Shown here: positions 21,676 to 31,858 of the stretch, piece after piece
Position numbering within the stretch: position 1 is the stretch's first letter
Layout of the letters: each line of letters begins with the position of its first letter
Assembly (NCBI GenBank): GCA_020631735.1
Contig: CM036199.1
Coordinates: 17,463,553 to 17,527,552, forward strand
DNA: 64,000 bases
Reading direction: 5' to 3'
DNA from: Saccharum officinarum
Taxonomy: Eukaryota; Streptophyta; Magnoliopsida; Poales; Poaceae
Position numbers and translations under genes: made by a program
The notes under the pieces: generated by a model
Told to the model about the DNA's origin: nothing
The model's input: only the letters and a program-made list of their open reading frames with translations
Databases searched by the model: none

Positions 21676-22279
21676 TTACATGATGGGGCAACCGCTCGGC
21701 TCCTCGCAGACGACCACCGGCGGCGGCGGGTGGCGGTAGTAGTGGTAGCCTCCGGGATAGCAATGCGGCAGCGGGTGCACGGCCACGGGCTGCGGCGGCT
21801 TGGGCTCCTCCGGCTTCTTCTTCTCCTCCTCGGACTTCTTGTCCTTCACTTCCTCCACCTGCAGGATCTCGGCGTGGCCGACCTTCCTGCGCAGGCAGCT
21901 GACCAGCCTGACCGGGTCGACGCCGTCGCCGACCACCTCCAGCTTCTCCCTGGCGTCGCCGGTGATCGCCATCGATATCACCCCTGCACACATTTCACGA
22001 AGAGCGCCGCTGTTAGCAGAGCACTGATGAGTGACCACCTTTGTACTGAGACAATTGACGGCGTACCATACCATCTGCTCTGGCGGCCAGGGTCATGGCT
22101 TTGGACCGGCTCCTCTCGCACGGCATGCTCACCTTGATCACGATCTTTTGCTGCAAGCGGCAACCAATGCAGAAGCGAGAGAGCAACGCAAATCAGTTTC
22201 AGAGCTCTGAAAATAAAGCTGAAACAGAGGTTTCTGAATTCATCGAAGGAACTGTCCGGCCCCTGCTGCTTACCTTCAT
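21676..22279 (-). CDS. Heavy-metal-associated isoprenylated plant protein (HIPP-like), HMA gene B
   Basis: Three exons on the minus strand: 22274-22279 (ATGAAG), 22072-22150 and 21676-21983. All introns are GT...AG (GTAAGC/TTGCAG and GTATGG/GTGCAG). The product is 130 residues. MKQKIVIKVSM opens the HMA domain, and the loop MPCERS keeps the first but not the second cysteine of MxCxxC. Helix 1 is RSKAMTLAARADG, followed by VISMAITGDAREKLEVVGDGVD, helix 2 PVRLVSCLRRKVG and HAEILQVEEVKDKK. A Glu/Lys stretch and a Pro/His/Tyr-rich linker lead to the C-terminal C-P-I-M, a CaaX box for prenylation and membrane anchoring. HIPPs bind metals or partner proteins at membranes or in the nucleus. The second intron, lost in gene A, supports B as the ancestral structure. 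The conserved frame and splice sites make it likely functional. Confidence 0.88.
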
Positions 22280-22435
22280 TGCCTGCCGGCGGTGATCTCT
22301 CCTTGACCGACGAGAAAATCAGCAAAAACTGTGGCGACAGATCGTTGGATCAATCGAGGCGAATTGGGTTGGGTGGCTAGTTATTGCTAACTGATGGAGC
22401 TTTCTTGTGACTTGTGACTGGCCGGCGCCGGGCTC

Positions 22436-22442
22436 TTATATA
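22436..22442 (-). promoter_or_regulatory. TATA box of HMA gene B
   Basis: On the minus strand CTATATAAG stands in a GC-rich context about 160 bp before the start codon at 22279. The spacing is similar to gene A. Confidence 0.65.
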
Positions 22443-22449
22443 GAGTGGG

Positions 22450-23608
22450 AGGGAGGGAAACGGGGAGCGAACGCTGGTGTCAGTAGCGGGGAACGAATCA
22501 TCATCAACTGACTGAGACGCGTTCTTGGCGATGGTTACCGTGTGAGATCCGAGGCGAGCAAATTCTTATCGTCCACTAGCCTGGCCTGTGCGCTTCTCAG
22601 AAGGCGCGTTGGTCCGTCCGTTTACTAGCTGCAAGTTGAACCTGAACCACACCAGCGAAACACAGCAATACAATACATATTTTCGAACTAAAAGAAGACT
22701 TGTATGATCGCAGAACCAGCTTTGAGTGGTACGGGTCACTGGAGATCCAAAACTTGAGACTTGGGACCTGGGAGCCAGCAATAGTAGTAACCATCTGCAA
22801 GGCGGACCACTGGACCTCTTGCTGACTCTTCTTGTCACCTACTCTATCACCTTAGCGCTTAAGAAAAACTTGTGATGACAGTCTGCGATACTGAAGGGTC
22901 CTGGAGACCAGTACTGACCAAATTTCTATTTGCCAAGGCTGCCACAAGACTGACAAATTCTTTGTTTAAGATTTCATCGCTGAAGAATTAAATATCTGCC
23001 ATCCATAATATTCGTAGCAGAATGAGATTTTGAGTCTGAAATTGAATTGTTTATCGCCAGCTTGTTCATATGCTGCCAAGGCCATATGTACAATGTAGAA
23101 ACGTTTTGACAGACTAGTACATCAACCCGTGTACAGCACATCCTAGAATCTTCTATTATCAATTTATCATAAGTATTGAAAGTTCCGTGAATAAATTTAG
23201 CAGTACGACTAATCAAACTTATTTATCTTTATTCTCTTTTCTTCCTTTCACAAAAATATTCATTTAAATACTGTATAATCTATATTTGGTTGTGATAAAT
23301 TACCGGTTACTCTATATGTGTTTTCATCCTTTGCATTGTACCTTAGTGGGTTTCTAAATGTATTTTGTTGAAACCTTAGCTTAAATCATATCATCTTTTG
23401 TTGCATCTTACCACGAAACTATATTTTGGTTATAACCATAAACCACACTAAATATAAGCTTATATTGGTAAGCTTATAACCATAAACTACACTAAATCCC
23501 TAAAACCAAGTTCTAAATTACCAATATATCATAATGCTAGAAGCGGGTAAGTTTTTAAGAAATCTGTTTAGATCCGGTGGCTACTATTCCACAATGATTA
23601 GAGTAACT
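22450..23608. other. Upstream region of gene B and AT-rich intergenic sequence
   Basis: GC-rich promoter-proximal sequence to about 22520, then AT-rich DNA. The minus-strand frames at 22566-22838 are short and without motif. A repeated 'taagcttataaccataaac.acactaaat' motif occurs twice near 23430-23500. No gene seen. Confidence 0.4.
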
Positions 23609-24070
23609 TGTAACACCCCTGGGTGTTAAGCATGCATTAACATCCCAAAACATGATCATTAGCATCACATACATGTTCATCATCACATGCAATATAAGTT
23701 GAAATTAAATTGAAGTGTGAAAAACATCTGTTTGAACCCTAAATTATTGCATTTGCTTGCTAAGAGTGGTAAAACTTGTTTGACTATAACTTTAAATGAC
23801 TTAGAATTAATTAGCATGATTTTTAGAGCAACTTTTGTATTCAAAATCTCCCCAAATTTTGCTTTTAAAAATATTATAGAAAAATGAGTTTTTATTTAAA
23901 AATTGGACTTTAAATCATTAATTTAAAATCTGTTTAGAATTTTGAAAAGTTCCCTAAATGAAAGTTGTAGAGAATTAAATTTTGAACAACTTTTGTTTTG
24001 GGGACAACTTGTGAAAATGCCTTTTCATCTTCAAAATTTGAATTTGAATCAATTTAGAAAAACCTGAATG
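23609..24070 (+). mobile_element. LTR 5'-end fragment (gypsy-type)
   Basis: Starts TGTAACACCCC then GGGTGTTAAGCATGCATTAAC, a typical grass gypsy LTR start with the internal inverted GGGTGTTA. It is AT-rich, without coding, and broken off where the LINE begins. The other LTR and internal part are absent from this neighbourhood. Confidence 0.55.
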
Positions 24071-24430
24071 ATGGCGCGAGGCGCGACTCTGTTAGCGAGC
24101 TGATCCGCGACACCGGCTCTACTATTGTTTTCTTACAAGAAACAAAGCTACAGGTCGTTGACGATGCAGTAGTGACACGCCCCCTTGGGCAGAACTTTGT
24201 GAACAATTATGCCATCCTGCTGGCCACCCAAACCAGAGGAGGAATTCTCCTTGCCGTAGCTGAGAACTACTTTACCTTGTCAGATACCCAACTCACCACC
24301 AATGCTATCACGTCAACAATCTCCATGAGAGCTGATGACACATCACCGTGGTCTACGGACCGCAGGGGGATGACGCGAAGTTGCAATTTTTACAGGAACT
24401 AAAGAACATTCCTCGCCCCGATCATGACAG

Positions 24431-25979
24431 ATGGCTCATACTTGGGGATTTCAACCTCATATACCAGCAGAAGATAAAAATAACACAAACCTCAACAGGC
24501 GCTTGATGGGGTCCTTCAAAGCAACTATAGACAGCCTCCTACTTAAGGAAATCCATCTGAATGGGCGTCGCTTTACTTGGAGCAACGAGAAGGACAGCCC
24601 GACACTCACTAGGATTGACAGGCTCCTCTGCACAGCTGATTGGTACTTACTCTTCCCATCATGCTTCCTACATTCGCTACCGTCCCTGATGTCGGACCAC
24701 ACTCCACTCCTCTTGCTAGGAGAGCTGCAGCATCACCAAAACTCGTGCTTTCGTTTTGAAAATTTCTGTACGAAGATGGATGGGTTCCAAGAGCTGGTCC
24801 AAGATATCTGGAACAAGCCGGTGGCTTCTACCCAACCTCTCAAGCGCCTGCACGTCAAACTATCCCGGGTAGCGAAGGGTATCAAGCGATGGCGAAAAGA
24901 AAAAATAGGGGACTTAAGGCTACAGCTCGCACTCGTCAAGGAGATCCTACTACAGCTTGAGGCTGCACAAGAACACAGAGCCCTCACCCAAGAAGAGCTA
25001 CAATTGAGACGTCGGCTGAAAGCTCGCAGTCTGGGTCTTGCTGCAGTAGAGAAATCCAGAATCAGGCAAAAATCCCGCCTCACCAACATTAAATGTGGTG
25101 ACGCCAACACAAAACTCTTCCACATTCGCGCAAGCTCAAGGGCCAGGAAGAACTATATCCAGTGCCTGCATAAGGACAACGGGATTGCACTCACACACGA
25201 AGATAAAGAAACCGTGGTTGGCGACTACTTCAAGAAGCACCTTGGCTCTATGGTTCCAAGACTGTCCACCTTCCTATGGTCTGCACTCGGCTATAATCCC
25301 CGCGACCTCTCTCAGCTGGAAGCAACCTTCACCCAAGAGGAAATCAAGGAGACAATCTATTCCATGCCAGGAGATAAAGCGCCAGGCCCAGACGGCTTCA
25401 CAGGGGCCTTCTTCAAATCCTGCTGGGAAATCATCAAGGTTGATGTAGCAGCAGCCATCAACACCCTTTTTGATATGAACTCACAAGGTTTTGATCTGCT
25501 TAACTCAGCAAACATTGTCCTCCTTCCAAAGAGGCAAGATGCCAGGCAAGTCACAGACTATAGGCCAATCAGCCTAATCCATAGCATCGCCAAGCTCTTC
25601 TCCAAGCTGCTTGCCAACAGGCTTGTGCCGCTACTGGATTCTCTGGTTTCAAAATGCCAAAGTGCTTTCATAAAAAAAAAGAAGCATACACGATAATTTC
25701 CTCTATGTCCAGAACACTGTTAGAAGCCTGCACAAGTCAAAGACTCCAGCACTATTCATGAAACTGGACATTCAGAAAGCGTTTGACACCGTTAATTGGA
25801 GCTACTTGTTAGAGGTACTGCAGGCTCTCGGTTTCGGACCTCGTTGGCGTGAATGGGTATCTATCTTGTTTCGCACAGCCACCTCTAGAGCGATGCTAAA
25901 TGGCGTGCCGGGGCCAAAATTCCACCATGCTAGAGGAGTGCACCAAGGCGACCCACTCTCGCCATGCTTTTCATCCTAG
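24431..25979 (+). pseudogene. LINE ORF2 remnant: endonuclease end and reverse transcriptase first half
   Basis: An open frame of 421 codons (24431-25696) carries the endonuclease end (FTWSNEKDSPTLTRIDR, SDHTPLLL), the connecting region (TNIKCGDANTKLFH) and the start of the RT domain (GDKAPGPDGFTGAFFKSCW, DYRPISLIHSIAKLFSKLLANRL, SAF). It is broken at an A-run (25672-25682) and resumes at 25758 in another frame with KLDIQKAFDTVNW and GVHQGDPLSP. The product would act in target-primed reverse transcription. Frameshifts near 24330-24440, 25680 and 25970 make it non-functional. Confidence 0.85.
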
Positions 25980-27552
25980 CTATGGACCTATTGCAGCGAC
26001 TGCTCAACCTAGCTACTGGCCGCAATGTCCTTACGCAACTGCCTCTTGCCACAGCAAAATGGAGGACGTCCATGTACGTCGATGATGCGGCGATCTTCAT
26101 AAGCCCCAAAAAGGAAGACATTGAAGCCGTCAAATCCATTCTGGACACCTTCAGCAAGGTGTCGGGCCTTAGCATAAACATGGATAAAAGTTCCGTCCAC
26201 CCGATCAGATGCGAGGAGATTGACCTGGACCATGTACTCTCGGCTTTCTCGGGGACCAGAGGATCTTTCCCTTGCCGCTACCTAGGTCTGCAATTGCACA
26301 CAAGGCCACTCCAAAAAGTGCACATGCAGCCTCTAATTGAACGGATTGGCCGAAGATTACCCGGCTGGAAGGGCAAGCTACTAAACAAGGCAGGGCGGCT
26401 AACGTTGGTCACTTCGGTCCTCTCATCTATGCCTACATACCACCTGACCGTCTTCCGACTAGCTGCCTGGGCTAGGAAACAGATTGACAAAATTCGTAGG
26501 TCTTTTCTATGGAAGGGGGAAGAAAACACGAACGGAGGACATTGCCTCGTCAATTGGCCAACTGTGTCCAAACCTAAGGAACTTGGTGGTCTCGGGGTGC
26601 CGACCTGGACAAGTTTGGTAGAGCACTTCGGTTACGTTGGTTGTGGCAGGATTGGGTGGATCCCTCCAAGCCGTGGGCTGGCTCTGAGTTGCCTTGCAAA
26701 CCCACTGACAGATTGTTGTTCAATGCATCAACCATTGTCACAGTCAGAAACGGCACAAAAGCGCAATTTTGGCACCATAGCTAGCTAGAGGGAGAGGCTC
26801 CCAGGAACCTTGCACCGCAACTCTTTGAGCTAGTAAGAAGAAAGAATAGATCGGTCCAACAAGAGCTCCAAAACGACGGCTGGATTCGATCTCTCAGGGG
26901 CAAGATCACAACGGCCACACACCTAGAGGAATTCATATCCTTATGGATCAGAATACAAAACATCCAGCTACAGCCAGGAGTACAAGACTCTATTACCTGG
27001 AAGTGGACGCCTGATGGCATATACTCCACCCGCTCGGCATACCGCATACAATTCCAAGAATGCTACAGAAGATTCCAGCCAGACCTTATATGGAAAGTAC
27101 ATACCGAGAACAAATGTAAATTCTTCACCTAGATCCTTGTGCAAAACAAAATCCTCACAGCTGACAACTTGCAGCTAAGGAACTGGCCACACCAAGACCA
27201 CTGCGCCATGTGCAACGGACCACTAGAATCAGGCCTTCACCTGTGCCGGTTGTGTCCTCTAGCCAAAGAGATTTGGAACCTTGTGCTGACCTGGGAACAT
27301 TTTGATGTACAACTAATCCAGCCACAGGTCCAGCCAACACAAATTCGTGCTTGTTGGGAGGAAGCGGCTGCCACAATCCCAAGGCAACGACGACGACACT
27401 TCAACGGAGTGATGATTTACACGATGTGGAACATTTGGAAAGAAAGAAACAGAAGGATTTTTCAAAACACTGCCATGGACGCAGGACAGGTGGCCTCCAA
27501 AACCAAAGAAGACATTGATCTTCGCTCACGGGTCTTTAGCAGCATAACTTAG
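25964..27552 (+). pseudogene. LINE ORF2 remnant: RT catalytic half and zf-RVT domain
   Basis: The frame at 25964-26788 contains the catalytic MYVDDAAIF motif (around 26075-26100), SGLSINMDKS, YLGLQLHTRPL and GWKGKLLNKAGRLTLVTSVLSSMPTYHL, all hallmarks of plant L1 RT. A break near 26640-27130 is followed by the zf-RVT region (27139-27552) with CAMCNGPLESGLHLCRLC and MIYTMWNIWKERNRR near the C-terminus. An in-frame TAG at about 27131 and the frameshifts rule out an active protein. Confidence 0.85.
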
Positions 27553-28055
27553 CCCCCCTCTGTTTTTTCCGTAAGGGGAGAGGAGATCGTTCTTCTTCTG
27601 TACCTTGGCTATGCCCTCTGGGTGTTTTAGGCCTCCGGGCATTGTGTACATAAACCTCTATCTTTTCTTAATTGAGAGGCAGAGCTCCTGCTAAGTTTTC
27701 AAAAAAAAAAACAAAGGAAAACTACTCCTAGACGGCTTCAGTTTGTGCAGACTGCAACACGACTGATGATTATATATTGAACTGCTTTACATTTTAGCTT
27801 GGTCATATGTTGCCTGGTGGAGTGTATACATTGATGCAAAAGGCTAGAACACTATCCTCTACCTAAAGAGTCGTTATATATTGCCTAATGACATCTGTTC
27901 TGTACAGAGATAGAAATTGGTTTGTGTACAGAGCGAGAAAGGGGGATAATTATGGATGAATTATGTTTCTTTAGCTAACCGGTCCATTCATCAAATCTTC
28001 AGGATTTACCTCCAGAATACCGGCAAGTTCCTTTAGCCAACCTACCAGAATATCG

Positions 28056-28337
28056 TTGAAAATCCAGGGTACAATTGGTGACTGTCTGCGAATACAATTA
28101 ATGGCTGAGTGTCTGGTTCTGAAAACCAATACTGATCAGGCCAAAACAGAATTGTTTCAATTTGCGAAGGTTGGTATAAGACCAACAGATAGATGGGCAT
28201 ATTTGGTTGTTTCTAGTAACATTTTGTTGGAAAAATTGGTTAAGCCTGAAGACCCATATGAAGTGCAGAAAATGTTTCATTTCCTGAAGAATTTGAACTG
28301 CGGTATTAAGTATTTGACGGAAATGAAAAAGGAATGA
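28056..28337 (+). other. 93-codon ORF of unit 1, unrecognised
   Basis: The frame starts MKIQGTIGDCLRIQL and ends LTEMKKE. It is protein-like, with RPTDRWAYLVVSSNILLEKLVKPEDPYEVQKMF. The paralogous frames in both arms are cut short by a one-base insertion after LLEKLV. It could be the end of an unidentified gene duplicated with the HMA unit. No upstream exon was found. Confidence 0.3.
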
Positions 28338-28869
28338 GTTTGGTGGGGAAAAAAGATGAAAAGAAGGATGAACGATGTGTTTCCTTTTACGAAACACACT
28401 CATGCGCACTGTACTCCTATGAACTATGCTGGGTGTATGGATTTCTTCATTTTTTAAATAAATAAAGCTGCAAGTAGCAGTACAAAAAGAGGAAGAGCTA
28501 GAACTGAAGAAACGAATTAGGATATAAAAAAAGTAAGGAAAAAATGCTATCCTTTTTCAAGATTACAACCAGTTTTGGATCCATAGATTGAAATTTTCTG
28601 AGCAACTTTCTTTGACTCTTAACGAAGTTAAGGCCATTTCCTTGTTGAAGGCATCCTTACTGTCTTGAATGTTTGGCCAATTCCTTTGAAGATCTTGTTA
28701 TTTCTAGCACCCCAGATTTCTTCATTTCGTTTTTCCTTATGCCAGATCTCTCTTTGTGGATTTTAAAAGGTGATTTTGAGACTTAGCTGTTCCACTGATC
28801 AAATCTTCAGGGTTTAATTACCTCCAGAACATGGACAATAAAGACTTTCTTTAGGGATCAGCCAGAATT

Positions 28870-29085
28870 TCGGTGTCCAATTCGAATAAAATCCGGTGGA
28901 ACCTATTGTCTAAAAAATTTTGAAAAATAAAAATTAAAGAGAGACCGACCAGCAAGCACGAAAATAAAAATTAAAGAGAGACCGACCTCGGGCTTCCCAA
29001 GTATTACTGTACGCGAGTACACGAGTAAGCAAGCACACGAGTACACGAGTAAGCACACGAGTACACGACGACGACGACCGACTTA
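28870..29085. other. Short repetitive filler where unit 1 lacks HMA gene A
   Basis: Contains a duplicated 29-bp motif (aaaataaaaattaaagagagaccgacc at about 28924 and 28961) and a run of 'acgagtacacgagtaagcac' repeats (29000-29070). It sits exactly where the right arm carries gene A (54110-55010). Confidence 0.5.
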
Positions 29086-29126
29086 GGAGCATTACTGTAC
29101 GCGTATGTTGCCATCAGTCATCAGAG

Positions 29127-29312
29127 CTAGCGAGTCAGAGACGGGTCCGTTCGTTCCTCATCGAAAGGGACGGCGTCTTCCTTTTTTTTGAAAAAAAACA
29201 TAGTATACATTGACTTGACGAGAGACCAGAGACAAAGGCAGTTGGTTTTGGGTGACGCGCTCGCTGCCTCGCTGGACTCCTCTGCCCGGAGCTCTGAGCT
29301 CCTCCAATCCAA
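29127..29312 (-). other. Unit 1 copy of the exon-like ORF ending DAVPFDEERTDPSLTR
   Basis: Same frame as 18467-18658 and 55323-55514. The splice-acceptor-like CAG of the arm copies is replaced by an A-rich run, and a short in-frame deletion lies in the first half. If the arm copies form a real last exon, this copy is probably not spliced. Confidence 0.3.
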
Positions 29313-29429
29313 AGCCGCGGTCGCGGCAACGCAGATTTTTAAAAGGAAATACAGCTAGCGTTGGTATCGTTGGCAATCAGGGTGGTACGGTGCGAATGTG
29401 AACACGCAGAGTCAACGAGCAGTCTTTCC

Positions 29430-30470
29430 CCACTCAAAAAAAAAAAAAACTAGTACACGCGTGAGTTATACTTGAAGAAGACAGTGGACCGACACACAGT
29501 GGCCAGTGCTCTGTTGCTTAAGTACTTCAATGCCAAAGGAAGAGATAGTGGACAGACGACAAGACACCGTGCTCTGTTGTTCAAGTACCTCAATGAGCCC
29601 GGCCATCACTCCTACGCGGTCCTCTTCCTTTGGTCTCTCAACCCCACCTTTGCTTTCACTCCTTCGATGAATTTCACAGGTCTCTTGCCTTATCTTTCTC
29701 ACTTTCACTCTTATGAAACCTAACCTAGACTGTCCTTCACTCCTATGGGTACACCATCCATGCAGGAACCAATCCACAAAGAAATTAGATAGAGCTAGGA
29801 GAGAGTATTTGTCGACACAGTAACAAAGAACACAAAGATTAAGAGAAGTGACAACTGAAACCTTGCTGAAATATGTGCTTGATCTGATTTTGTTTGACCA
29901 CCTGCAAGCAGAACTGAAACAAGGCAAGAGCTGCTCAATGATTAAAATCAATCCTGAACTCCAATAAGGAGCTGGAAGCAACAAGATAAACTAACACGTA
30001 CACGAAAATTCAGTCAGAGACAGCAAAACGAGCTGAACTAAAAATTGATGCCACTCGGCTCTTATAGATTACCAGAATCTGACGTTTCCGAAACAGCACA
30101 GGAAGCAGGATGAGCATAGGGCTGCTCCAAAAATTCACGAAAAACAAATCATATCGAGTTGGATTAGTGTGCGATTTTTTCTTTTAGAAAGGCGGCAAGA
30201 GATTTACCGTAATTTTATTAGACGAGAAAAATAAGAAAAACCACTGTTACAAAGTTTACAACTTGGCTACTGAAAACGCGACTATGACGACTAGCTGAAC
30301 CATTTAAGCTGCGACTAAAACTAATGTGGCACGCCGGCCGACCAGCGAAACAAAAGAGAGAAAAGAAAACACCAACGAAGGGGTTGCAAATGCAACTTAC
30401 AACTACTGCTCTAGAGTGCGAATTTAAGCACGGCATCGCATCGCCAACTCATAGTAAATCCAAAAATTTA
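29430..30470. other. Extra segment of unit 1, unclassified repeat with an inserted LINE end
   Basis: Absent from the paralogous position in the arms. Its right part (30086-30178, 30413-30460) is related in inverted orientation to 6240-6400. Within it, 29482-29600 holds two similar 'gtggaccgacacacagtgg...ctctgttg' blocks. The minus-strand frame 29466-29984 has no recognised motif. Confidence 0.4.
30178..30412 (-). mobile_element. Short 5'-truncated LINE/retroposon end
   Basis: Compared with the related copy at 6240-6400, a 235-bp block interrupts the sequence here. It begins with a T-run (poly(A) on the minus strand). It is flanked by similar 12-14 bp sequences (AGTGTGCGATTT and AGAGTGCGAATTT), an imperfect target duplication. 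Its end on the minus strand (aataaaattacggtaaatctc) resembles plant L1 3' ends. Confidence 0.6.
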
Positions 30471-30611
30471 ACCACGTTTGTGCACATGCGCATAGCACGA
30501 TTCACGGAGAGAAGCTAGCCGGTGTGGCAAAAGTTCAGAACCAAAATCCTCACAAACATATTAAGCATATATACGCCGGGCAAAATCCATCTTGAGTAGT
30601 AGTACGTAGCT

Positions 30612-30985
30612 TCACATGATGTGGCAGCCTTCTGGCTGTTGTTCCTCGCATAGAAACGTCGGCGGCGGCCCCAGGTATTAACCACAAGAGCACGGCGGCG
30701 GGCACGCCGTTCAGGGCTTCTTGAGCTCTTCTTCCTTCTTCTCTTCTTCCGCCTCCTCCTTATCTTCTTCGGCCTTCTTCTTCTTCTTTGCTTCTTCTTC
30801 CTTTTCTTCTTCTCCTCCTCCTTCTTGTCCTTGACTTCCTCCACCACAACGATGTCGTCGCGGCAGACCTTCTTGCGCAAGCGATTGATCAGGCAGGCGA
30901 TGTCGATGCTTTCTCCTACCACCTCCAGCCGGTCCTTGGCTTCCCCGGTGATCGCCACCGAGTTCTTGTCTGTCTCTAATATGGC
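30612..30985 (-). pseudogene. HMA/HIPP pseudogene D (unit 1)
   Basis: The minus-strand frame reads NSVAITGEAKDRLEVVGESIDIACLINRLRKK then CRDDIVVVEEVKDKK, the second half of an HMA domain, followed by an E/K-rich tail. In the tail the frame shifts into Arg/Lys-rich sequence, and in the original frame the codon after KKP is TGA where the paralogue C has TGG. The former C-terminus G-C-H-I-M and its stop (30612-30614) are still readable. No first HMA half is found upstream on this strand; beyond 31000 the sequence turns into a MITE. It is closest to pseudogene C and retains more N-terminal sequence. Confidence 0.75.
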
Positions 30986-31052
30986 TAGGCAAGCTTCGGA
31001 AGGGTAACCTTCGTCTTCCCGTTGCCATTTTCGCGGAGCTTCACAGGATGAT

Positions 31053-31177
31053 CCCTGTTTGTTTCGCTGAAATTTGGCTTATGCTCCCTGTTCGTTTCGT
31101 TGAAATTTGGCTTATGCTGATTTGTTGTGAGAGAAAAATATTGTTCGTTCACTAAAAAGTACCGCTGAAGAACAGGG
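31053..31177. mobile_element. MITE with internally duplicated left end
   Basis: Ends CCCTGTTTG and GAACAGGG. It carries the 'gatttgttgtgagagaaaaa' core of the related MITEs at 14041 and 20008. Its left 33 bp are present twice in tandem (from 31053 and from 31086) with a few differences. It lies just beyond the surviving part of pseudogene D. Confidence 0.7.
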
Positions 31178-31545
31178 CGCAAGCATACTCTGCTTTCTGC
31201 AAGCAGTTGGCTCATGAGCCATGACGTGCGTCTCTCTGTTGGTGTGGATCGGTTTTGCAAAGCTGATAAACATCTTCATTTTAGTGGATAACACCGATGT
31301 CCAGTATCTACAGAGTCTGAACGAGCATAAAGATGCGTAATTTTAAGATTGCGATCGATGTAAAACGCACGAGTCAATTGATCGGTCTCACTACGATAAA
31401 TGTTCATTTAGAAGTAATCCATTCTAATTGCATTATTACCACCTGATGCATCTATGGTACAGGTACTTGCACATGATAAAACATATAGAAAGACGCTGGT
31501 GCGTGCGTCATTTTCAGAGGTGACATCTCTAGTTTCATTTACTTG
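31178..31545. other. Intergenic sequence, no gene seen
   Basis: AT-rich without repeats or motifs that I recognise. Confidence 0.3.
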
Positions 31546-31755
31546 TCAAGCACTGTATTCTTTTGTGACGGAAGACTTGCCACTTGCTACTAGTTTTTGT
31601 CCACCGTGGACCTTTTTCTGAGTCTTCTTGCCGTCACCAACCCTCACGTCAGCACCTTCAGCAAATACTGACTGGTTCTCTGAAAGTCTGAAGACGAATG
31701 GTGAGGGTGACAAAGGAAAAACTACTACGGCTTCAGCTTGTGCAGACTGCAACAC
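31546..31755 (-). other. 69-codon ORF, unrecognised
   Basis: The frame is protein-like (SENQSVFAEGADVRVGDGKK, then KKVHGGQKLVASGK) and ends with TAA. It overlaps the start of the unit 1/unit 2 duplicated block, yet most of it has no counterpart at the start of unit 1. It may be an exon of an unidentified gene truncated by the duplication. Confidence 0.25.
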
Positions 31756-31842
31756 GACTGACGATTATATGTTGAACTGCTTTACATTTTAGCTTGGTCA
31801 TATGTTGCCTGTTGGAGTGTATACATTGATGCAAAAGGCTAG

Positions 31843-31858
31843 AACACTATCCTCTACC
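31843..31858 (+). repeat. Target duplication of the retroposon, left copy
   Basis: AACACTATCCTCTACC, preceded by a shared G (17 bp in total), is repeated at 53266-53281. Between the two lies the retroposon with its nested copia and LARD-like elements. The undisturbed sequence is seen once in unit 1 at about 27850-27866. Confidence 0.88.

Larger units (their letters stand above)
24071..27711 (+). mobile_element. L1-type LINE, 5'-truncated, ends in poly(A)
   Basis: In order: part of an apurinic endonuclease domain (FLQETK near 24130; LGDFNLI near 24445), reverse transcriptase with YVDD, and a zf-RVT-like zinc motif (27139-27552). A non-coding 3' end follows, then an A-tract (27700-27711). No ORF1 or 5' UTR is present, so it was truncated on insertion or later joined to the LTR fragment before it. 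A clear target duplication was not found. Several frameshifts show that it is inactive. Confidence 0.88.
27720..31034 (-). repeat. Unit 1: degenerate paralogue of the HMA region (direct repeat of the right arm)
   Basis: Colinear with unit 2, i.e. 31735-31858 continued at 53282-56290, and about 85-95% similar by eye where alignable. Matching blocks: 27735-27865 with 31735-31858; 27870-28440 with 53285-53860; 28730-28860 with 53990-54105; 29085-29430 with 55270-55625; 30471-31000 with 55870-56290. Missing from unit 1 are HMA gene A, the Tourist-like MITE and the 113-bp MITE. Extra in unit 1 is the segment 29430-30470. This is an old tandem duplication that has decayed. Confidence 0.75.
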
